A DNA stretch of 64,000 nt from Sinorhizobium glycinis. GTDB taxonomy: Bacteria > Pseudomonadota > Alphaproteobacteria > Rhizobiales > Rhizobiaceae. The stretch spans positions 124,001-188,000 of the forward strand of contig NZ_LPUX01000055.1 in the NCBI RefSeq assembly GCF_001651865.1, read 5' to 3'. This document shows, in pieces, positions 44,141 to 53,168 of this stretch. Every line of letters begins with the position of its first letter. Within the stretch, counting starts at the first letter, position 1. The notes below the pieces were generated by a model that did no database searches, was not told where the DNA came from, and was given only the letters and a program-made list of their open reading frames with translations. A program made the position numbers and the translations under genes.

Positions 44141-44917
44141 ATGGCGTCTTTAATATCGAGATTTGAGAAAATGCCAGCCTTTGCGCAGCAGCCGCACAGC
44201 GCGAACGGTATCTCACAGCTGGGCAAGGATGGGGAAAAGCAGCTGTTGGAGGGGATAGACAAACCGTGTCTGCTTGTCCTCGATAGCAGGGCGTTGGACC
44301 GCGAATGCCTCGCAAGGACCTTGACCAACCATGCTCTCAGCATGGAGGTCGCCGCCTTCGGTTCGGTCGATGAATGGCGGGAGAACAAGGGCACCTGCCC
44401 ACCGGTCGGCGCCGTCCTCCTCAATATCGGGGCGCGAAAAGTTGCCGATGTCGCGGCCGACATTGCAAAGCTCGCCTCCGAGTTCCGGCCTATCCCGGTT
44501 GTCGTCCTGTCGGACATCGATGACATTGCCCAGATCCTAAGGGCGCTCGAATGCGGTGCGCGGGGATACATCCCGACGTCCGTGGGCCTGGAGATCTGCA
44601 TCGAAGCGATCGGACTGGCGATCGCCGGCGGAATCTTCCTGCCGGCCAGCAGCGTTCTCGCGGTTCGCCATCTGATCGAGACGGGAAAGCAGGAAGGCCC
44701 GCCGCTGGCGGGGATGTTCACGCTTCGGCAAGCGGAAGTCGTGCAGGCCCTTCGCAAGGGCAAGGCGAACAAGATCATCGCCTATGAGCTCAATCTGCGC
44801 GAGAGCACCGTGAAGGTGCATATTCGCAACATCATGAAGAAGCTGAAGGCGACGAACCGGACCGAGGTGGCATATAAGCTGAACGACCTCTTTTCCGGCG
44901 ATGCGGGCTACCATTGA
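44141..44917 (+). CDS. LuxR-type regulator with a degenerate receiver domain (C)
   Basis: A 258-residue protein closely related to A: receiver-like domain (LLVLDSRALDRECLARTLTN), Asn at the phospho-acceptor position (AVLLNIGARK), a GYIPTS segment in place of the conserved Lys, and the LuxR helix-turn-helix (LRQAEVVQALRKGKANKIIA; RESTVKVHIRNIMKKLKATN). AAAGGGGATTTT precedes the ATG. The near identity of the DNA-binding helices to A suggests shared or competing target sites. Confidence 0.88.
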   Translation: MASLISRFEKMPAFAQQPHSANGISQLGKDGEKQLLEGIDKPCLLVLDSRALDRECLARTLTNHALSMEVAAFGSVDEWRENKGTCPPVGAVLLNIGARKVADVAADIAKLASEFRPIPVVVLSDIDDIAQILRALECGARGYIPTSVGLEICIEAIGLAIAGGIFLPASSVLAVRHLIETGKQEGPPLAGMFTLRQAEVVQALRKGKANKIIAYELNLRESTVKVHIRNIMKKLKATNRTEVAYKLNDLFSGDAGYH

Positions 44918-45385
44918 TCGGGCCAGATCCGTTCATGAAATTGCGGCACAGCCGTGCCCACCGCGGGTCTGTGTGCTTGCAGGGAGGTAACGCTGCGCTT
45001 CTCGCCGGCGACGCATCGAACTGACCCTCGCAGCGCCGGGTGCGCCAAGCCGGGAACGTCCGCTTTTTTTGTTTCCGTCGATCCAAGGCCCCTTTCGCCA
45101 CCCTGTTCGGGACGGCATCGTTAAGTTGCATCGATGGCGGACCTACATGTTTAGGGTTCGTCAACCATTCTGCGGCATCGTCACGCCAATAAACTTTTCC
45201 GAGTAAAGCGCTGCCGACACACCAGCTTTCATTTGTACCCACGGTGGTCCTTAAATCGGCAACGATTCAAGGAAACATGCAGTAACAACCATCTTCGGCC
45301 GGCGGAATGACTCGCGCCGGATAGCCCCACGACGGTACGCCAGGAGCCATGATGACTTCCTGTCCATGCAACAGGAGTATCACCC
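44918..45385. other. Intergenic stretch before the chemoreceptor gene
   Basis: About 470 bases without a supported gene. A T7 run at about 45064-45070 follows a G/C-rich segment but no convincing stem. The first palindrome of the dispersed repeat lies at 45245-45282. Confidence 0.4.
45245..45282. repeat. Dispersed palindromic repeat, copy 6 (P1 only)
   Basis: TGGTCCTTAAATCGGC and ACGATTCAAGGAAACATGCA form the first palindrome; the second is absent. Confidence 0.62.
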
Positions 45386-47395
45386 ATGGAACGCTCGCCG
45401 ATCCTCTCGCGAATCAGCACCAAGCTCGCCCTTGTGTCCGGGGCAGGCATCTTCCTGATGCTGGCCGTCACTGTGACTGGTTGGTTCATCGATCGGTCCG
45501 TCGACGAAGCAATCTCCTGGGGCCAGACCCAAACGGGGGTTTCCCGCGATCTGGTAGATGCCAAGTCCTCGGCGCGAGGCATGCAGATCGCCGCCCGCGA
45601 CATGCTTCTTGCCCAATCGCCGAAGGAACTCGAAGAGGCCGTTGCTTCCTTGAACGCGCGACACAACTCGGCTGTGAAATATCTCGACCTGGCCTTCGCG
45701 CCGCTGGTGATCGAGAAAAACAAGCAGCGGGTCATCACCATCAAGAGACTTGTCGACGATTACTACATCGCCGCGGGAAATCTCGAGAATCGGCTCGAGG
45801 CGAAGGCGGACGATCAAGTCGCGCTGCTCGTTGGGCAAATGCACAAGATTGCCGGCGAAATGGCGCCTCTGATCGATGAGGGCGTCGACGTTGCCAAAGG
45901 CATTGCCGCTGAGACCGTACAAGAGCGGCAGGAAACCCAGCAATTTGCGCATATCATCGACTACAGCATGGCAGTGACCATGGTTCTACTTCTGATCGCC
46001 TCCGCCGTGTTTGGCGCGCGGGCGATCGCCAGGCCAATAGCCAGGTTGACCGACAATATGAGCGTTCTCGCCTCGGGCGACCTGAATGTCATGGTACCCT
46101 TCACCGAGCGCCGCGACGAGATCGGCGAAATGGCCCGGGCCGTCGGGGTGTTCAAAGAGAACGGAATCAAGGTTCGCGAGCTGAACGCCCAGGAAGCGGC
46201 GCTGCAGGCGAAGAGCGCCGACCTGCAGTCGAGCATCGGCGAGGTGGTGTCAGCGGCGGTTGCCGGCGATTTCACCCAGCGGATCAGCAAGCGCTACGAC
46301 AATGCCGACCTCGACCGCTTCGCGGCCAGCGTCAACGAGCTCGTCGCTTCGGTCGACCGCGGCGTCGCCGAGACCCGCCGGGTGATCTCGGCACTGGCCG
46401 AGGGTGATCTGACCGAGACGATGCGCGGCGAGTTCCAGGGCGCCTTCGGCGAACTCAAGGACAACGTCAATCAGACGATGACGAACCTGCGCTCGGTGCT
46501 CGGCGAGGTGCGCGGCGCGATCGACACGATCAATGGCGGCGCCGGCGAGATGCGCATCGCCTCCGGGGACCTGTCGAAGCGCACCGAGCAGCAGGCCGCC
46601 TCGCTCGAGGAGACCTCCTCGGCGCTCGAGGAGATCACCGCGGCGGTGAAGAGCTCGACCGAGCGGGCGCTGGAGGCCAGCCACATGGTCGACGAGGCGC
46701 GGAAAAGCACCGAGCAGTCGAGCGCCGTCGTCAAGGACGCGGTGTCGGCGATGGGCCGGATCGAGGAGGCCTCCGGCGAGATCGGCCAGATCATCAACGT
46801 CATCGACGAGATCGCCTTCCAGACCAACCTCCTGGCGCTCAACGCCGGCGTCGAGGCGGCCCGCGCCGGCGAGGCCGGCAAGGGCTTCGCCGTCGTCGCC
46901 CAGGAGGTGCGCGAGCTGGCGCAGCGCTCCGCCAACGCCGCGAAGGACATCAAGGCGCTGATCTCGCGTTCCGGCGAGGAGGTCGGCGCCGGCGTCAAGC
47001 TGGTGACGGCGACCGGCGAGGCGCTGTCGCTGATCCAGGGCCACGTCGTCAAGATCAACGAGCACGTGCATTCGATCGCCACCGCGGCGAAGGAGCAGTC
47101 GACCGGCCTGTCGGAGGTCTCGACGGCGGTCAACCAGATGGACCAGGTGACGCAGCAGAACGCGGCGATGGTCGAGGAATCGACGGCGGCCACCAACCGG
47201 CTGGCCGACGAGGCGGCCAATCTCGCCCGGCTGATCGGCCGCTTCCGGCTCGAGGCCGGGGCGGCGGCAGCGCGCATCGCCGGCCACGACAGCAAACCGG
47301 CGGCGTCTCCGGCCCGGGCGCTCGGCGGCAGGCTCGCCAAGGCTTTCGGCGGCCGGACCGCGACGGCGGCCGGCGCGGATTGGGAGGAGTTCTGA
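45386..47395 (+). CDS. Methyl-accepting chemotaxis protein
   Basis: A 669-residue chemoreceptor. TM1 spans about residues 13-33, a helical periplasmic sensor domain runs to about 190, and TM2 (AVTMVLLLIASAVFGARA) follows. Two HAMP domains come next (PIARLTDNMSVLASGDLNVM and RVISALAEGDLTETMRG), then the signalling hairpin with its conserved tip (IDEIAFQTNLLALNAGVEAA). The protein ends in DWEEF, a CheR/CheB-tethering pentapeptide like NWETF. AGGAG precedes the ATG. Ligand unknown. From about 46230 the codons are more uniformly G/C-ending than in the 5' part. Confidence 0.95.
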   Translation: MERSPILSRISTKLALVSGAGIFLMLAVTVTGWFIDRSVDEAISWGQTQTGVSRDLVDAKSSARGMQIAARDMLLAQSPKELEEAVASLNARHNSAVKYLDLAFAPLVIEKNKQRVITIKRLVDDYYIAAGNLENRLEAKADDQVALLVGQMHKIAGEMAPLIDEGVDVAKGIAAETVQERQETQQFAHIIDYSMAVTMVLLLIASAVFGARAIARPIARLTDNMSVLASGDLNVMVPFTERRDEIGEMARAVGVFKENGIKVRELNAQEAALQAKSADLQSSIGEVVSAAVAGDFTQRISKRYDNADLDRFAASVNELVASVDRGVAETRRVISALAEGDLTETMRGEFQGAFGELKDNVNQTMTNLRSVLGEVRGAIDTINGGAGEMRIASGDLSKRTEQQAASLEETSSALEEITAAVKSSTERALEASHMVDEARKSTEQSSAVVKDAVSAMGRIEEASGEIGQIINVIDEIAFQTNLLALNAGVEAARAGEAGKGFAVVAQEVRELAQRSANAAKDIKALISRSGEEVGAGVKLVTATGEALSLIQGHVVKINEHVHSIATAAKEQSTGLSEVSTAVNQMDQVTQQNAAMVEESTAATNRLADEAANLARLIGRFRLEAGAAAARIAGHDSKPAASPARALGGRLAKAFGGRTATAAGADWEEF

Positions 47396-47415
47396 CGGGC
47401 CTAATCCGGTTCTTC

Positions 47416-47450
47416 GTGCTGTGCGTCTGTAGGGACGCACAGCGCTGTAG
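47416..47450. repeat. Dispersed palindromic repeat, copy 7 (P2 only)
   Basis: GTGCTGTGCGTCTGTAGGG and ACGCACAGCGCTGTAG form the second palindrome just after the chemoreceptor stop. It may act as a terminator-like stem. Confidence 0.65.
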
Positions 47451-47511
47451 CGGATGCAAACAGGAAGCGCTCGATCCTCGGAGGGCGCGGCGCCGCTGCG
47501 CCGTCGATTTT

Positions 47512-48480
47512 TCAGGCATCCGAAAGCGGCAGTCTCCTTCTTGCCTCGGAAGGCGGGCAACCATAGCTCTTCCGGTAGTCGTTCGCAAAACGGCCCATAT
47601 GCCTGAAGCCCCATTTGCGGGCGATCTCCGCCACCGAGAGCCTTTGGTCAGCATTCAGGAGGTCGCGATGGGCGGCCTCCATTCGCAGCTGGGCGAGGTA
47701 GCTGATCGGCGACGCTCCCTTGAACCGCTTGAAGCCCTCTTGCAGCGACCGGACGCCGATGCCAGCCGCCTCGGCGATGTCGGTCATCGAAATTGGCGCA
47801 GAGAGATTGGCGTGCATGAAATCGACCGCACGTTTCACGTGCCTCGGGGACGGCAGCCATTCGCCCTCGGTCAAAGCCGCGGAAAACCGATGCGGTACCG
47901 TATCGACAAGCAGATTGACGATACCCTCGGAGAGATGGGAAAGCGTGCTGGGCAACTCCTGGATCTCGGCGTTGTCGCCCAGGCAAGTCGCCATGATCTG
48001 CGACAGCTTGAAGAGGATCTCGCCGGCGCCGGTTGTTAGGTCCAGTTCGGGCGTGAAATCGATCGAGCCATGGACCGGCCGCTCCAAGGCGGCGCTGAGG
48101 TGGCGAAAAATCTCCCCCTGGTCGATGACAAATGACAGGTGGCTGCGCGCCTCCTCGATCTGTAGTTCCGACAGCCGGTTGCCGTCTAGGATCGCCGCCT
48201 TGCCGGGTATGGAAATCAAGCTGTCGTCGCGTCCGATCCTCACGCGCGCAGCGCCGTGAAGGGGGAGCAGCACCAGGAGCTTAGGCACTTCGCCCTTCTG
48301 GCCGATACTCAGACTGCCCTGCGACGTCGCGCGGCTGAAGGCAACGCGTCCGGCGGCGATGAACTCGTAGCGATAGGACAGAGCCGTGTTCAGCGGCTTC
48401 TGTACCCGCACGGGTCCGATGCAGCGCGTCAAAACATCCGAGACCTCTTCGGCGTCATCGCCGAGATACGAGAATTTCAT
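47512..48480 (-). CDS. AraC-family transcriptional regulator
   Basis: A 322-residue protein with an AraC-binding-like sensor domain (GMKFSYLGDDAEEVSDVLTR; ARVRIGRDDSLISIPGKAAI) and a C-terminal AraC domain (ISMTDIAEAAGIGVRSLQEG; KWGFRHMGRFANDYRKSYG). The ATG at 48480 has GGGGAACGACAGGG upstream. It is the intact relative of the broken gene at 39832-40805 and resembles the regulator at the left edge. Targets unknown; the neighbouring chemoreceptor and capA-like genes are candidates only by position. Confidence 0.9.
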   Translation of the reverse strand: MKFSYLGDDAEEVSDVLTRCIGPVRVQKPLNTALSYRYEFIAAGRVAFSRATSQGSLSIGQKGEVPKLLVLLPLHGAARVRIGRDDSLISIPGKAAILDGNRLSELQIEEARSHLSFVIDQGEIFRHLSAALERPVHGSIDFTPELDLTTGAGEILFKLSQIMATCLGDNAEIQELPSTLSHLSEGIVNLLVDTVPHRFSAALTEGEWLPSPRHVKRAVDFMHANLSAPISMTDIAEAAGIGVRSLQEGFKRFKGASPISYLAQLRMEAAHRDLLNADQRLSVAEIARKWGFRHMGRFANDYRKSYGCPPSEARRRLPLSDA

Positions 48481-48929
48481 CCCTGTCGTTCCCCTGCATC
48501 GCAAATTCCCATAGAGGAATGAGCCCCTGGCAGCTCGGCGCACCCTCCCTTCGCACCTCTCCGTGTTCCTGGAGCGCGGTGGTCCGCGGATGTGACGATC
48601 GCAGCGCTGCGTCCGGCCGCGATCGACCTGCTTGCTTCATACAACATCGGGATCGGCGTCTTGGGGTGACGAACGGGTCGCATATCGGTGGATAGATCGC
48701 CCTCAAGATGCAACCTCTGCCATGTCTAACGACTGGACACTACCGTCCGAGCCGTCGGCAAGACCAGTTAAATTGCTGTAACATTCAGACCGCTCTTGAA
48801 ATCCCTCGGAGGCACTACTCACGACTTTTGTGGGCAATAAATGTGAATGGCATACGAAGCACTTCGGTGAATGCCGTAGCCTTGCGGTGAAGGGCTTCGT
48901 AGAATGGCGGGACAGAAAGGTCGGCAAGA
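48481..48929. other. Intergenic stretch between the AraC and CapA-like genes
   Basis: About 450 bases that should contain two divergent promoters. The notable element is the inverted-repeat box at 48818-48834. No gene is supported. Confidence 0.4.
48818..48834. promoter_or_regulatory. Inverted-repeat box 3 upstream of the CapA-like gene
   Basis: CTCAC and GTGGG face each other around GACTTTT. The CG-x-CTTTTG centre matches box 1 at 42378-42394. It lies about 95 bases upstream of the start at 48930, a plausible activator position. Confidence 0.48.
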
Positions 48930-50072
48930 ATGAGCACGACCAGCGCGCGCTTCTCCGATGCAAGCCCAAGGGAGGGCACGATCCGCCTCTTCCTCTGCGG
49001 TGACGTGATGACCGGACGGGGAATCGATCAGGTCCTGCCGGCGCCCTGCGATCCGATATTGTACGAGGGCCATGTTCGCTCGGCGCGCGATTATGTCCAT
49101 CTGGCGGAGAAGGCAAATGGCCCGATATCTGCACCGATGGAACCGGCCCTGGTCTGGGGCATGGCGCTTGATGAATGCGATCGCGCGCGGCCGCACCTGC
49201 GGATTATCAATCTCGAAACGGCGATCACCCGGAGCGGCGATCACGTTCCAAAGGGCATCAACTATCGGATGAGCCCGGAAAACGCCTCCTGCCTTGCTGC
49301 TTTTGGCGTCGATTGTTGCGTGCTCGCCAACAACCACATCCTGGATTGGGGGCCTGCCGGCCTTTTCGACACGCTGACAACGCTGGACCGCCTACGGCTT
49401 GTGGCGGCCGGTGCCGGACGCGACGCGGACGAGGCCGGCGAGCCCGCGGTCTTGGATGTGCGTGCCGAGGGGCGCGTGCTGCTATTCGCGTTCGCGACCC
49501 CGACAAGCGGAGTGCCGCCAAGCTGGGCGGCCGAGGAGGGCAGGCCAGGCGTGAACTTTCTGCCGTCTCTCGATCCCGTTCGCGCAAGTTGCCTCGCCGA
49601 ACATATCCGCAACACGAAGCGGCCGCAGGACATCGTCGTCGTGTCGGTCCACTGGGGCCCCAACTGGGGCTATGAAGTGCCCGCCGCACAGCGACGATTC
49701 GCGCACGCGCTCATCGACGAAGCAGATGTCTCGATCGTCCACGGACATTCCTCGCATCACCCGAAGGCGATCGAAGTCTACCGCAACCGTCTGATCCTCT
49801 ATGGATGCGGCGATTTCATCAACGACTATGAGGGCATCTCCGGCTATGCGGAATTCAGGAGCGATCTGCGTCTGATGTACTTCGCCGACATAGATCGGGC
49901 AAATGGAGATCTTTCAGCCCTGAATATCGTGCCGTTGCGGGCGCACCGCTTCAGCCTTGTCTGTCCCTCCGGAAGGGACCTCGAATGGGTGAGCGAAATG
50001 CTCGCCCGCGAGAGCCGTCGGTTCGGGACGGTCCTGGAACGGGGACCGGACGGGCGGCTCAACTTACGGTGA
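48930..50072 (+). CDS. CapA-family protein (poly-gamma-glutamate synthesis PgsA-like)
   Basis: A 380-residue protein of the CapA/PGA_cap family, calcineurin-like metallophosphatase fold: LFLCGDVMTGRGID at the start, VLANNHILDWGPAGLFDTL, VVSVHWGPNWGYEVP and SIVHGHSSHHPKAIEVYRNR. These give the metal-binding Asp, Asn and His residues of the fold. There is no signal peptide, unlike the membrane-anchored CapA/PgsA of Bacillus, so a role in poly-glutamate export is uncertain; no capB or capC genes are nearby. Confidence 0.88.
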   Translation: MSTTSARFSDASPREGTIRLFLCGDVMTGRGIDQVLPAPCDPILYEGHVRSARDYVHLAEKANGPISAPMEPALVWGMALDECDRARPHLRIINLETAITRSGDHVPKGINYRMSPENASCLAAFGVDCCVLANNHILDWGPAGLFDTLTTLDRLRLVAAGAGRDADEAGEPAVLDVRAEGRVLLFAFATPTSGVPPSWAAEEGRPGVNFLPSLDPVRASCLAEHIRNTKRPQDIVVVSVHWGPNWGYEVPAAQRRFAHALIDEADVSIVHGHSSHHPKAIEVYRNRLILYGCGDFINDYEGISGYAEFRSDLRLMYFADIDRANGDLSALNIVPLRAHRFSLVCPSGRDLEWVSEMLARESRRFGTVLERGPDGRLNLR

Positions 50073-50183
50073 TCGCGGTCACCGGCTGGAACGCGAAGCG
50101 GCTGGCGCCGTTATGCCTGCTGCAGCAGTGCCCCGGTTATCGGCCACGTCGAATGAAATTGAACTGGAAGGGAGGCAAGGCCC

Positions 50184-50816
50184 GTGCGTTTCTCGAATCG
50201 CTCGGAGGCGGGAATGGAATTGGCGAAGGCGCTGGACTCCTATCGTGGGCAGGATGCCGTCGTGCTTGCGCTGCCCCGCGGAGGCGTGCCCGTCGCGGTG
50301 GAGGTTGCACGCCACCTCGCGGCCCCCGTGGACCTGCTGCTCGTGCGCAAGATCGGCGTGCCATGGCAGCCTGAACTCGCGATGGGCGCCGTCATCGACG
50401 GCAGCCAGCCGGCGGTCGTCCGCAACGAGGAGACTATCCGTCTTGCCGGGATTTCGGACGGCCAATTCGATGCCATCTGCCAAAAAGAGCTGGCCGAGAT
50501 CGAACGCCGCCGCCGCAGATATTTCGCCGGTCGCGCGCCGCTGGAGATTGCCGGGCGCATTGCCATCGTCGTCGATGATGGGATCGCGACGGGGGCGACA
50601 GTGCGGGCGGCCGTCACCGGGCTCAAGACGCGGAAGCCTGCAAAAATCGTCGTGGCGGTGCCCGTCGCACCGCCGAGCGCCATCGCTGAACTGGAGAAGG
50701 AGGCTGACGAAGTCGTATGCCCGCTTCGGCCGCGCATGTTGGGTGCCATCGGCTACTTCTATCGTGATTTTGAACAGCTGAGCGATGAGGAGGTTATTCG
50801 GCTGCTCGCCACTTAA
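50184..50816 (+). CDS. Phosphoribosyltransferase family protein
   Basis: A 210-residue protein with the type I PRTase fold. The PRPP-binding loop reads IAIVVDDGIATGATVRAAV, and LPRGGVPVAVEVARHL resembles the N-terminal region of the group related to predicted phosphoribosyltransferases found beside dienelactone hydrolases. It starts at a GTG with GGGAGG upstream. The base substrate is unknown; such proteins often occur with stress genes. Confidence 0.88.
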   Translation: MRFSNRSEAGMELAKALDSYRGQDAVVLALPRGGVPVAVEVARHLAAPVDLLLVRKIGVPWQPELAMGAVIDGSQPAVVRNEETIRLAGISDGQFDAICQKELAEIERRRRRYFAGRAPLEIAGRIAIVVDDGIATGATVRAAVTGLKTRKPAKIVVAVPVAPPSAIAELEKEADEVVCPLRPRMLGAIGYFYRDFEQLSDEEVIRLLAT

Positions 50817-50920
50817 CGCGCCTGACAGCGGCGGTGGATTGGGCGGCTCAGGCACAACCGGTTTCAATTCCTCGTGAGTTGTTGGCGCGGGTGGTGACTT
50901 CACCGCCCCCTCGCACTACT

Positions 50921-51026
50921 GCATGTCTTTGTCCTTAAATCGACCTCGATTTAAGGACAAAGACATGCAGAATTTCAAAGTGCTACAGCGACCTTTGCGC
51001 GTCTGATAAGACGCGCGGCGCTGTAG
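50921..51026. repeat. Dispersed palindromic repeat, copy 8 (full length)
   Basis: The best copy. P1 is a long near-perfect palindrome (GCATGTCTTTGTCCTTAAAT...ATTTAAGGACAAAGACATGC). The spacer AGAATTTCAAAGTG leads to P2 (CTACAGCGACCTTTGCGCG...CGCGCGGCGCTGTAG). It ends ten bases before the serine hydrolase start. Confidence 0.9.
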
Positions 51027-51035
51027 GTCGAGGAC

Positions 51036-52043
51036 ATGATCAGGTTTATGGCAATCGTCCTATCGCTCTTGCTGTCGCTTTCCTCCGCCGCGGCCGCGCA
51101 GTCTCCTGGCGTTCCGGAACTCTTGAAGGGGATTGCCGATCGGGACGACCTGAAGTCCCTCAAAACCGTCATAGTCGCTCGCGACGGTGAGACAATCGCC
51201 GAGCAGGGGTATCGCGGCCACTCGCCCGGCGAGTCGACCAACATCAAATCCGCATCGAAATCGATCATATCGGCGCTCGTCGGGATAGCTATCGACAAGG
51301 GCCTCCTCGAAGGGCCGCAGCAGAAGATCGCGCCGCTTCTGAAGGAGGATCTGCCCTCGCCGGCGGACCCGCGGATCAACGACATCACGATCGCCAACCT
51401 GCTCTCGATGCAGGCCGGACTTGGCCGCCTGTCGGGGCCGAACTACGGCCGTTGGGTGTCGAGCCGCAACTGGGTTCGTTTCGCGCTCGCGCAGCCTTTC
51501 GCCGACGATCCGGGCGGCCGCATGCTCTATTCGACAGCGTCCACGCACCTGCTTTCGGCGATCCTGACAAAAGCCGCGGGCAAGTCGACGCTCGCTCTCG
51601 CGCGCGATTGGCTCGGCCCTGTTCAGGGGTTCAGGATCGGTGCCTGGGAACGCGATCCTCAGGGCATCTATCTCGGTGGCAATCAGATGGCCATGAGCGC
51701 AAAATCGCTGCTCGCTTTCGGCGAACTATACCGCCGGGGCGGCCGGACGATCGATGGACGTCAAATCGTCCCGGCGGACTGGATCGATCTTTCGTGGCGA
51801 CCGCACACGAACTCCTACTTTTCGGGTGACGCTTATGGCTATGGCTGGTTCGCCCGGCAGATCGCCGGCGAGACCGTCCATTTTGCCTGGGGCTACGGCG
51901 GCCAGATGCTCTACATCGTCCCGGCGCTGAAGCTCACCGTCGTGATGACTTCCGAGGAGAGCGGCCCTTCGGCGCGCAACGGATACCGCGACGCATTGCA
52001 CGGCGTTCTGGCGGACATCGTCGGCGCGGTCAAAACGCGATAA
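51036..52043 (+). CDS. Exported serine hydrolase, class C beta-lactamase-like
   Basis: A 335-residue protein with a signal peptide (residues 1-21, ending SSAAAAQ). It has the penicillin-binding fold: Ser-x-x-Lys as SASKSI (near residue 73), a Tyr-x-x motif in MLYSTASTHLL, and a C-terminal WGYGGQMLYIVP strand where HxG/KTG lies in relatives. Members include beta-lactamases, esterases and peptidases; no antibiotic role can be claimed. ATGs at 51036 and 51048 are both possible. Confidence 0.87.
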   Translation: MIRFMAIVLSLLLSLSSAAAAQSPGVPELLKGIADRDDLKSLKTVIVARDGETIAEQGYRGHSPGESTNIKSASKSIISALVGIAIDKGLLEGPQQKIAPLLKEDLPSPADPRINDITIANLLSMQAGLGRLSGPNYGRWVSSRNWVRFALAQPFADDPGGRMLYSTASTHLLSAILTKAAGKSTLALARDWLGPVQGFRIGAWERDPQGIYLGGNQMAMSAKSLLAFGELYRRGGRTIDGRQIVPADWIDLSWRPHTNSYFSGDAYGYGWFARQIAGETVHFAWGYGGQMLYIVPALKLTVVMTSEESGPSARNGYRDALHGVLADIVGAVKTR

Positions 52044-52104
52044 AGCCAAGCTGCGGCGAGCCGGCATCAGGTGACGTCGGATCACAAGAGAGCACAAGAG
52101 GCTG

Positions 52105-52134
52105 TCGCGAAAGGCTGAAATGGGCCTTTCGCGA
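52105..52134. terminator. Bidirectional hairpin between convergent genes
   Basis: TCGCGAAAGGC (52105-52115) and GCCTTTCGCGA (52124-52134) form an 11-pair stem between the serine hydrolase (plus strand) and peroxiredoxin (minus strand) stops. The T-runs are weak on both sides. Confidence 0.6.
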
Positions 52135-52160
52135 TTGCCCCGGCGTAGCCGCCCAAAGCA

Positions 52161-52820
52161 TCAGGCAGTCGGCTGCTTGGTCTTCCTGAGATAGGGAAGA
52201 ACGGTATCGAAGGAGCCGAAGCGCTGGATGGCGTCCTCGTTGGACACCGCGGCGGTGATGATCACATCCTCGCCCTGCTTCCAGTTTGCCGGCGTCGCCA
52301 CCAGATGCTTGGCGGTGAGCTGGATGGAATCGATGGCGCGCAGGATCTCGTCGAAGTTGCGTCCTGTGGTCATCGGATAGGTAAGGATCAGCTTGATCTT
52401 CTTGTCAGGTCCGATGACATAGACCGAGCGCACGGTGGCGTTGTCGGCCGGGGTGCGGCCCTCGGAGGTGTCGCCGGCGCCGGCCGGCAGCATGTCGTAG
52501 AGCTTGGCTACCTTCAGATCACGGTCGCCGATCAACGGATATTCGACATCGAAGCCGGTCGCGACCTTGATGTCGTTCTTCCATTTGGCGTGGCTTTCGA
52601 CGGGATCGACGGAAATGCCGATGATCTTGACGCCGCGCTTGCGGAATTCGCCTTCGATCCCGGCCATGGCGCCGAGTTCAGTCGTGCAGACGGGCGTGAA
52701 GTTCTTCGGATGCGAGAAGAGGACTGCCCAGCCATCGCCGATCCATTGATGGAAATTGACGGTGCCTTGCGTCGTTTCGGCGGTGAAATCGGGGGCGGTT
52801 TCGTTGATGCGGAGGCTCAT
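52161..52820 (-). CDS. 1-Cys peroxiredoxin
   Basis: A 219-residue Prx6-type peroxiredoxin. The peroxidatic Cys45 lies in HPKNFTPVCTTELG; no second conserved resolving Cys is evident. The long C-terminal domain (DSIQLTAKHLVATPANWKQG) is typical of the 1-Cys class. It reduces hydrogen and organic peroxides in the cytosol. AGGAGCAAGCC precedes the ATG at 52820. A longer frame to 53240 overlaps the riboswitch and is rejected. Confidence 0.95.
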   Translation of the reverse strand: MSLRINETAPDFTAETTQGTVNFHQWIGDGWAVLFSHPKNFTPVCTTELGAMAGIEGEFRKRGVKIIGISVDPVESHAKWKNDIKVATGFDVEYPLIGDRDLKVAKLYDMLPAGAGDTSEGRTPADNATVRSVYVIGPDKKIKLILTYPMTTGRNFDEILRAIDSIQLTAKHLVATPANWKQGEDVIITAAVSNEDAIQRFGSFDTVLPYLRKTKQPTA

Positions 52821-53045
52821 GGCTTGCTCCTTTCGGGTCGCGGGAATGGCCCACAGAATAGCGCAATCAACGGAGTTTTCGAGGAGGAAACGCGCGGTCG
52901 GCGGCGTCAAGGGAAATAGCCGCAGCGCGTTTTTGCAGGTTCGGAGAAAAAACTTCCTCAACCAGATTTCGGTCTTCGACCGCGGGAATCGGTGGTCGAT
53001 GGCAACGTTGACACCGCAGCACTGCTGCCGCATAGAATGCCGCCA

Positions 53046-53132
53046 TTCCGAGGGGAGCCCCAAGGCGGTGCTGAGACGGCGGTGAGCCGGACCCTTGAAC
53101 CTGATCCGGGTCATGCCGGCGTAGGAACGGAA
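53046..53132 (+). promoter_or_regulatory. TPP riboswitch (THI-box) upstream of thiD
   Basis: The aptamer landmarks are present in order: AGGGGAGCCCC, CTGAGA (53071-53076), ACCCTTGAACCTGATC (from 53091), GGGTCATGCCGGCGTAGGAA. The closing P1 helix pairs TTCCG (53046-53050) with CGGAA (53128-53132). Thiamine pyrophosphate binding should shut off thiD, 68 bases downstream. Confidence 0.93.
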
Positions 53133-53168
53133 AGAGGCTGCCCTCGCCCGCGTCGTCGCTTCCACCTG

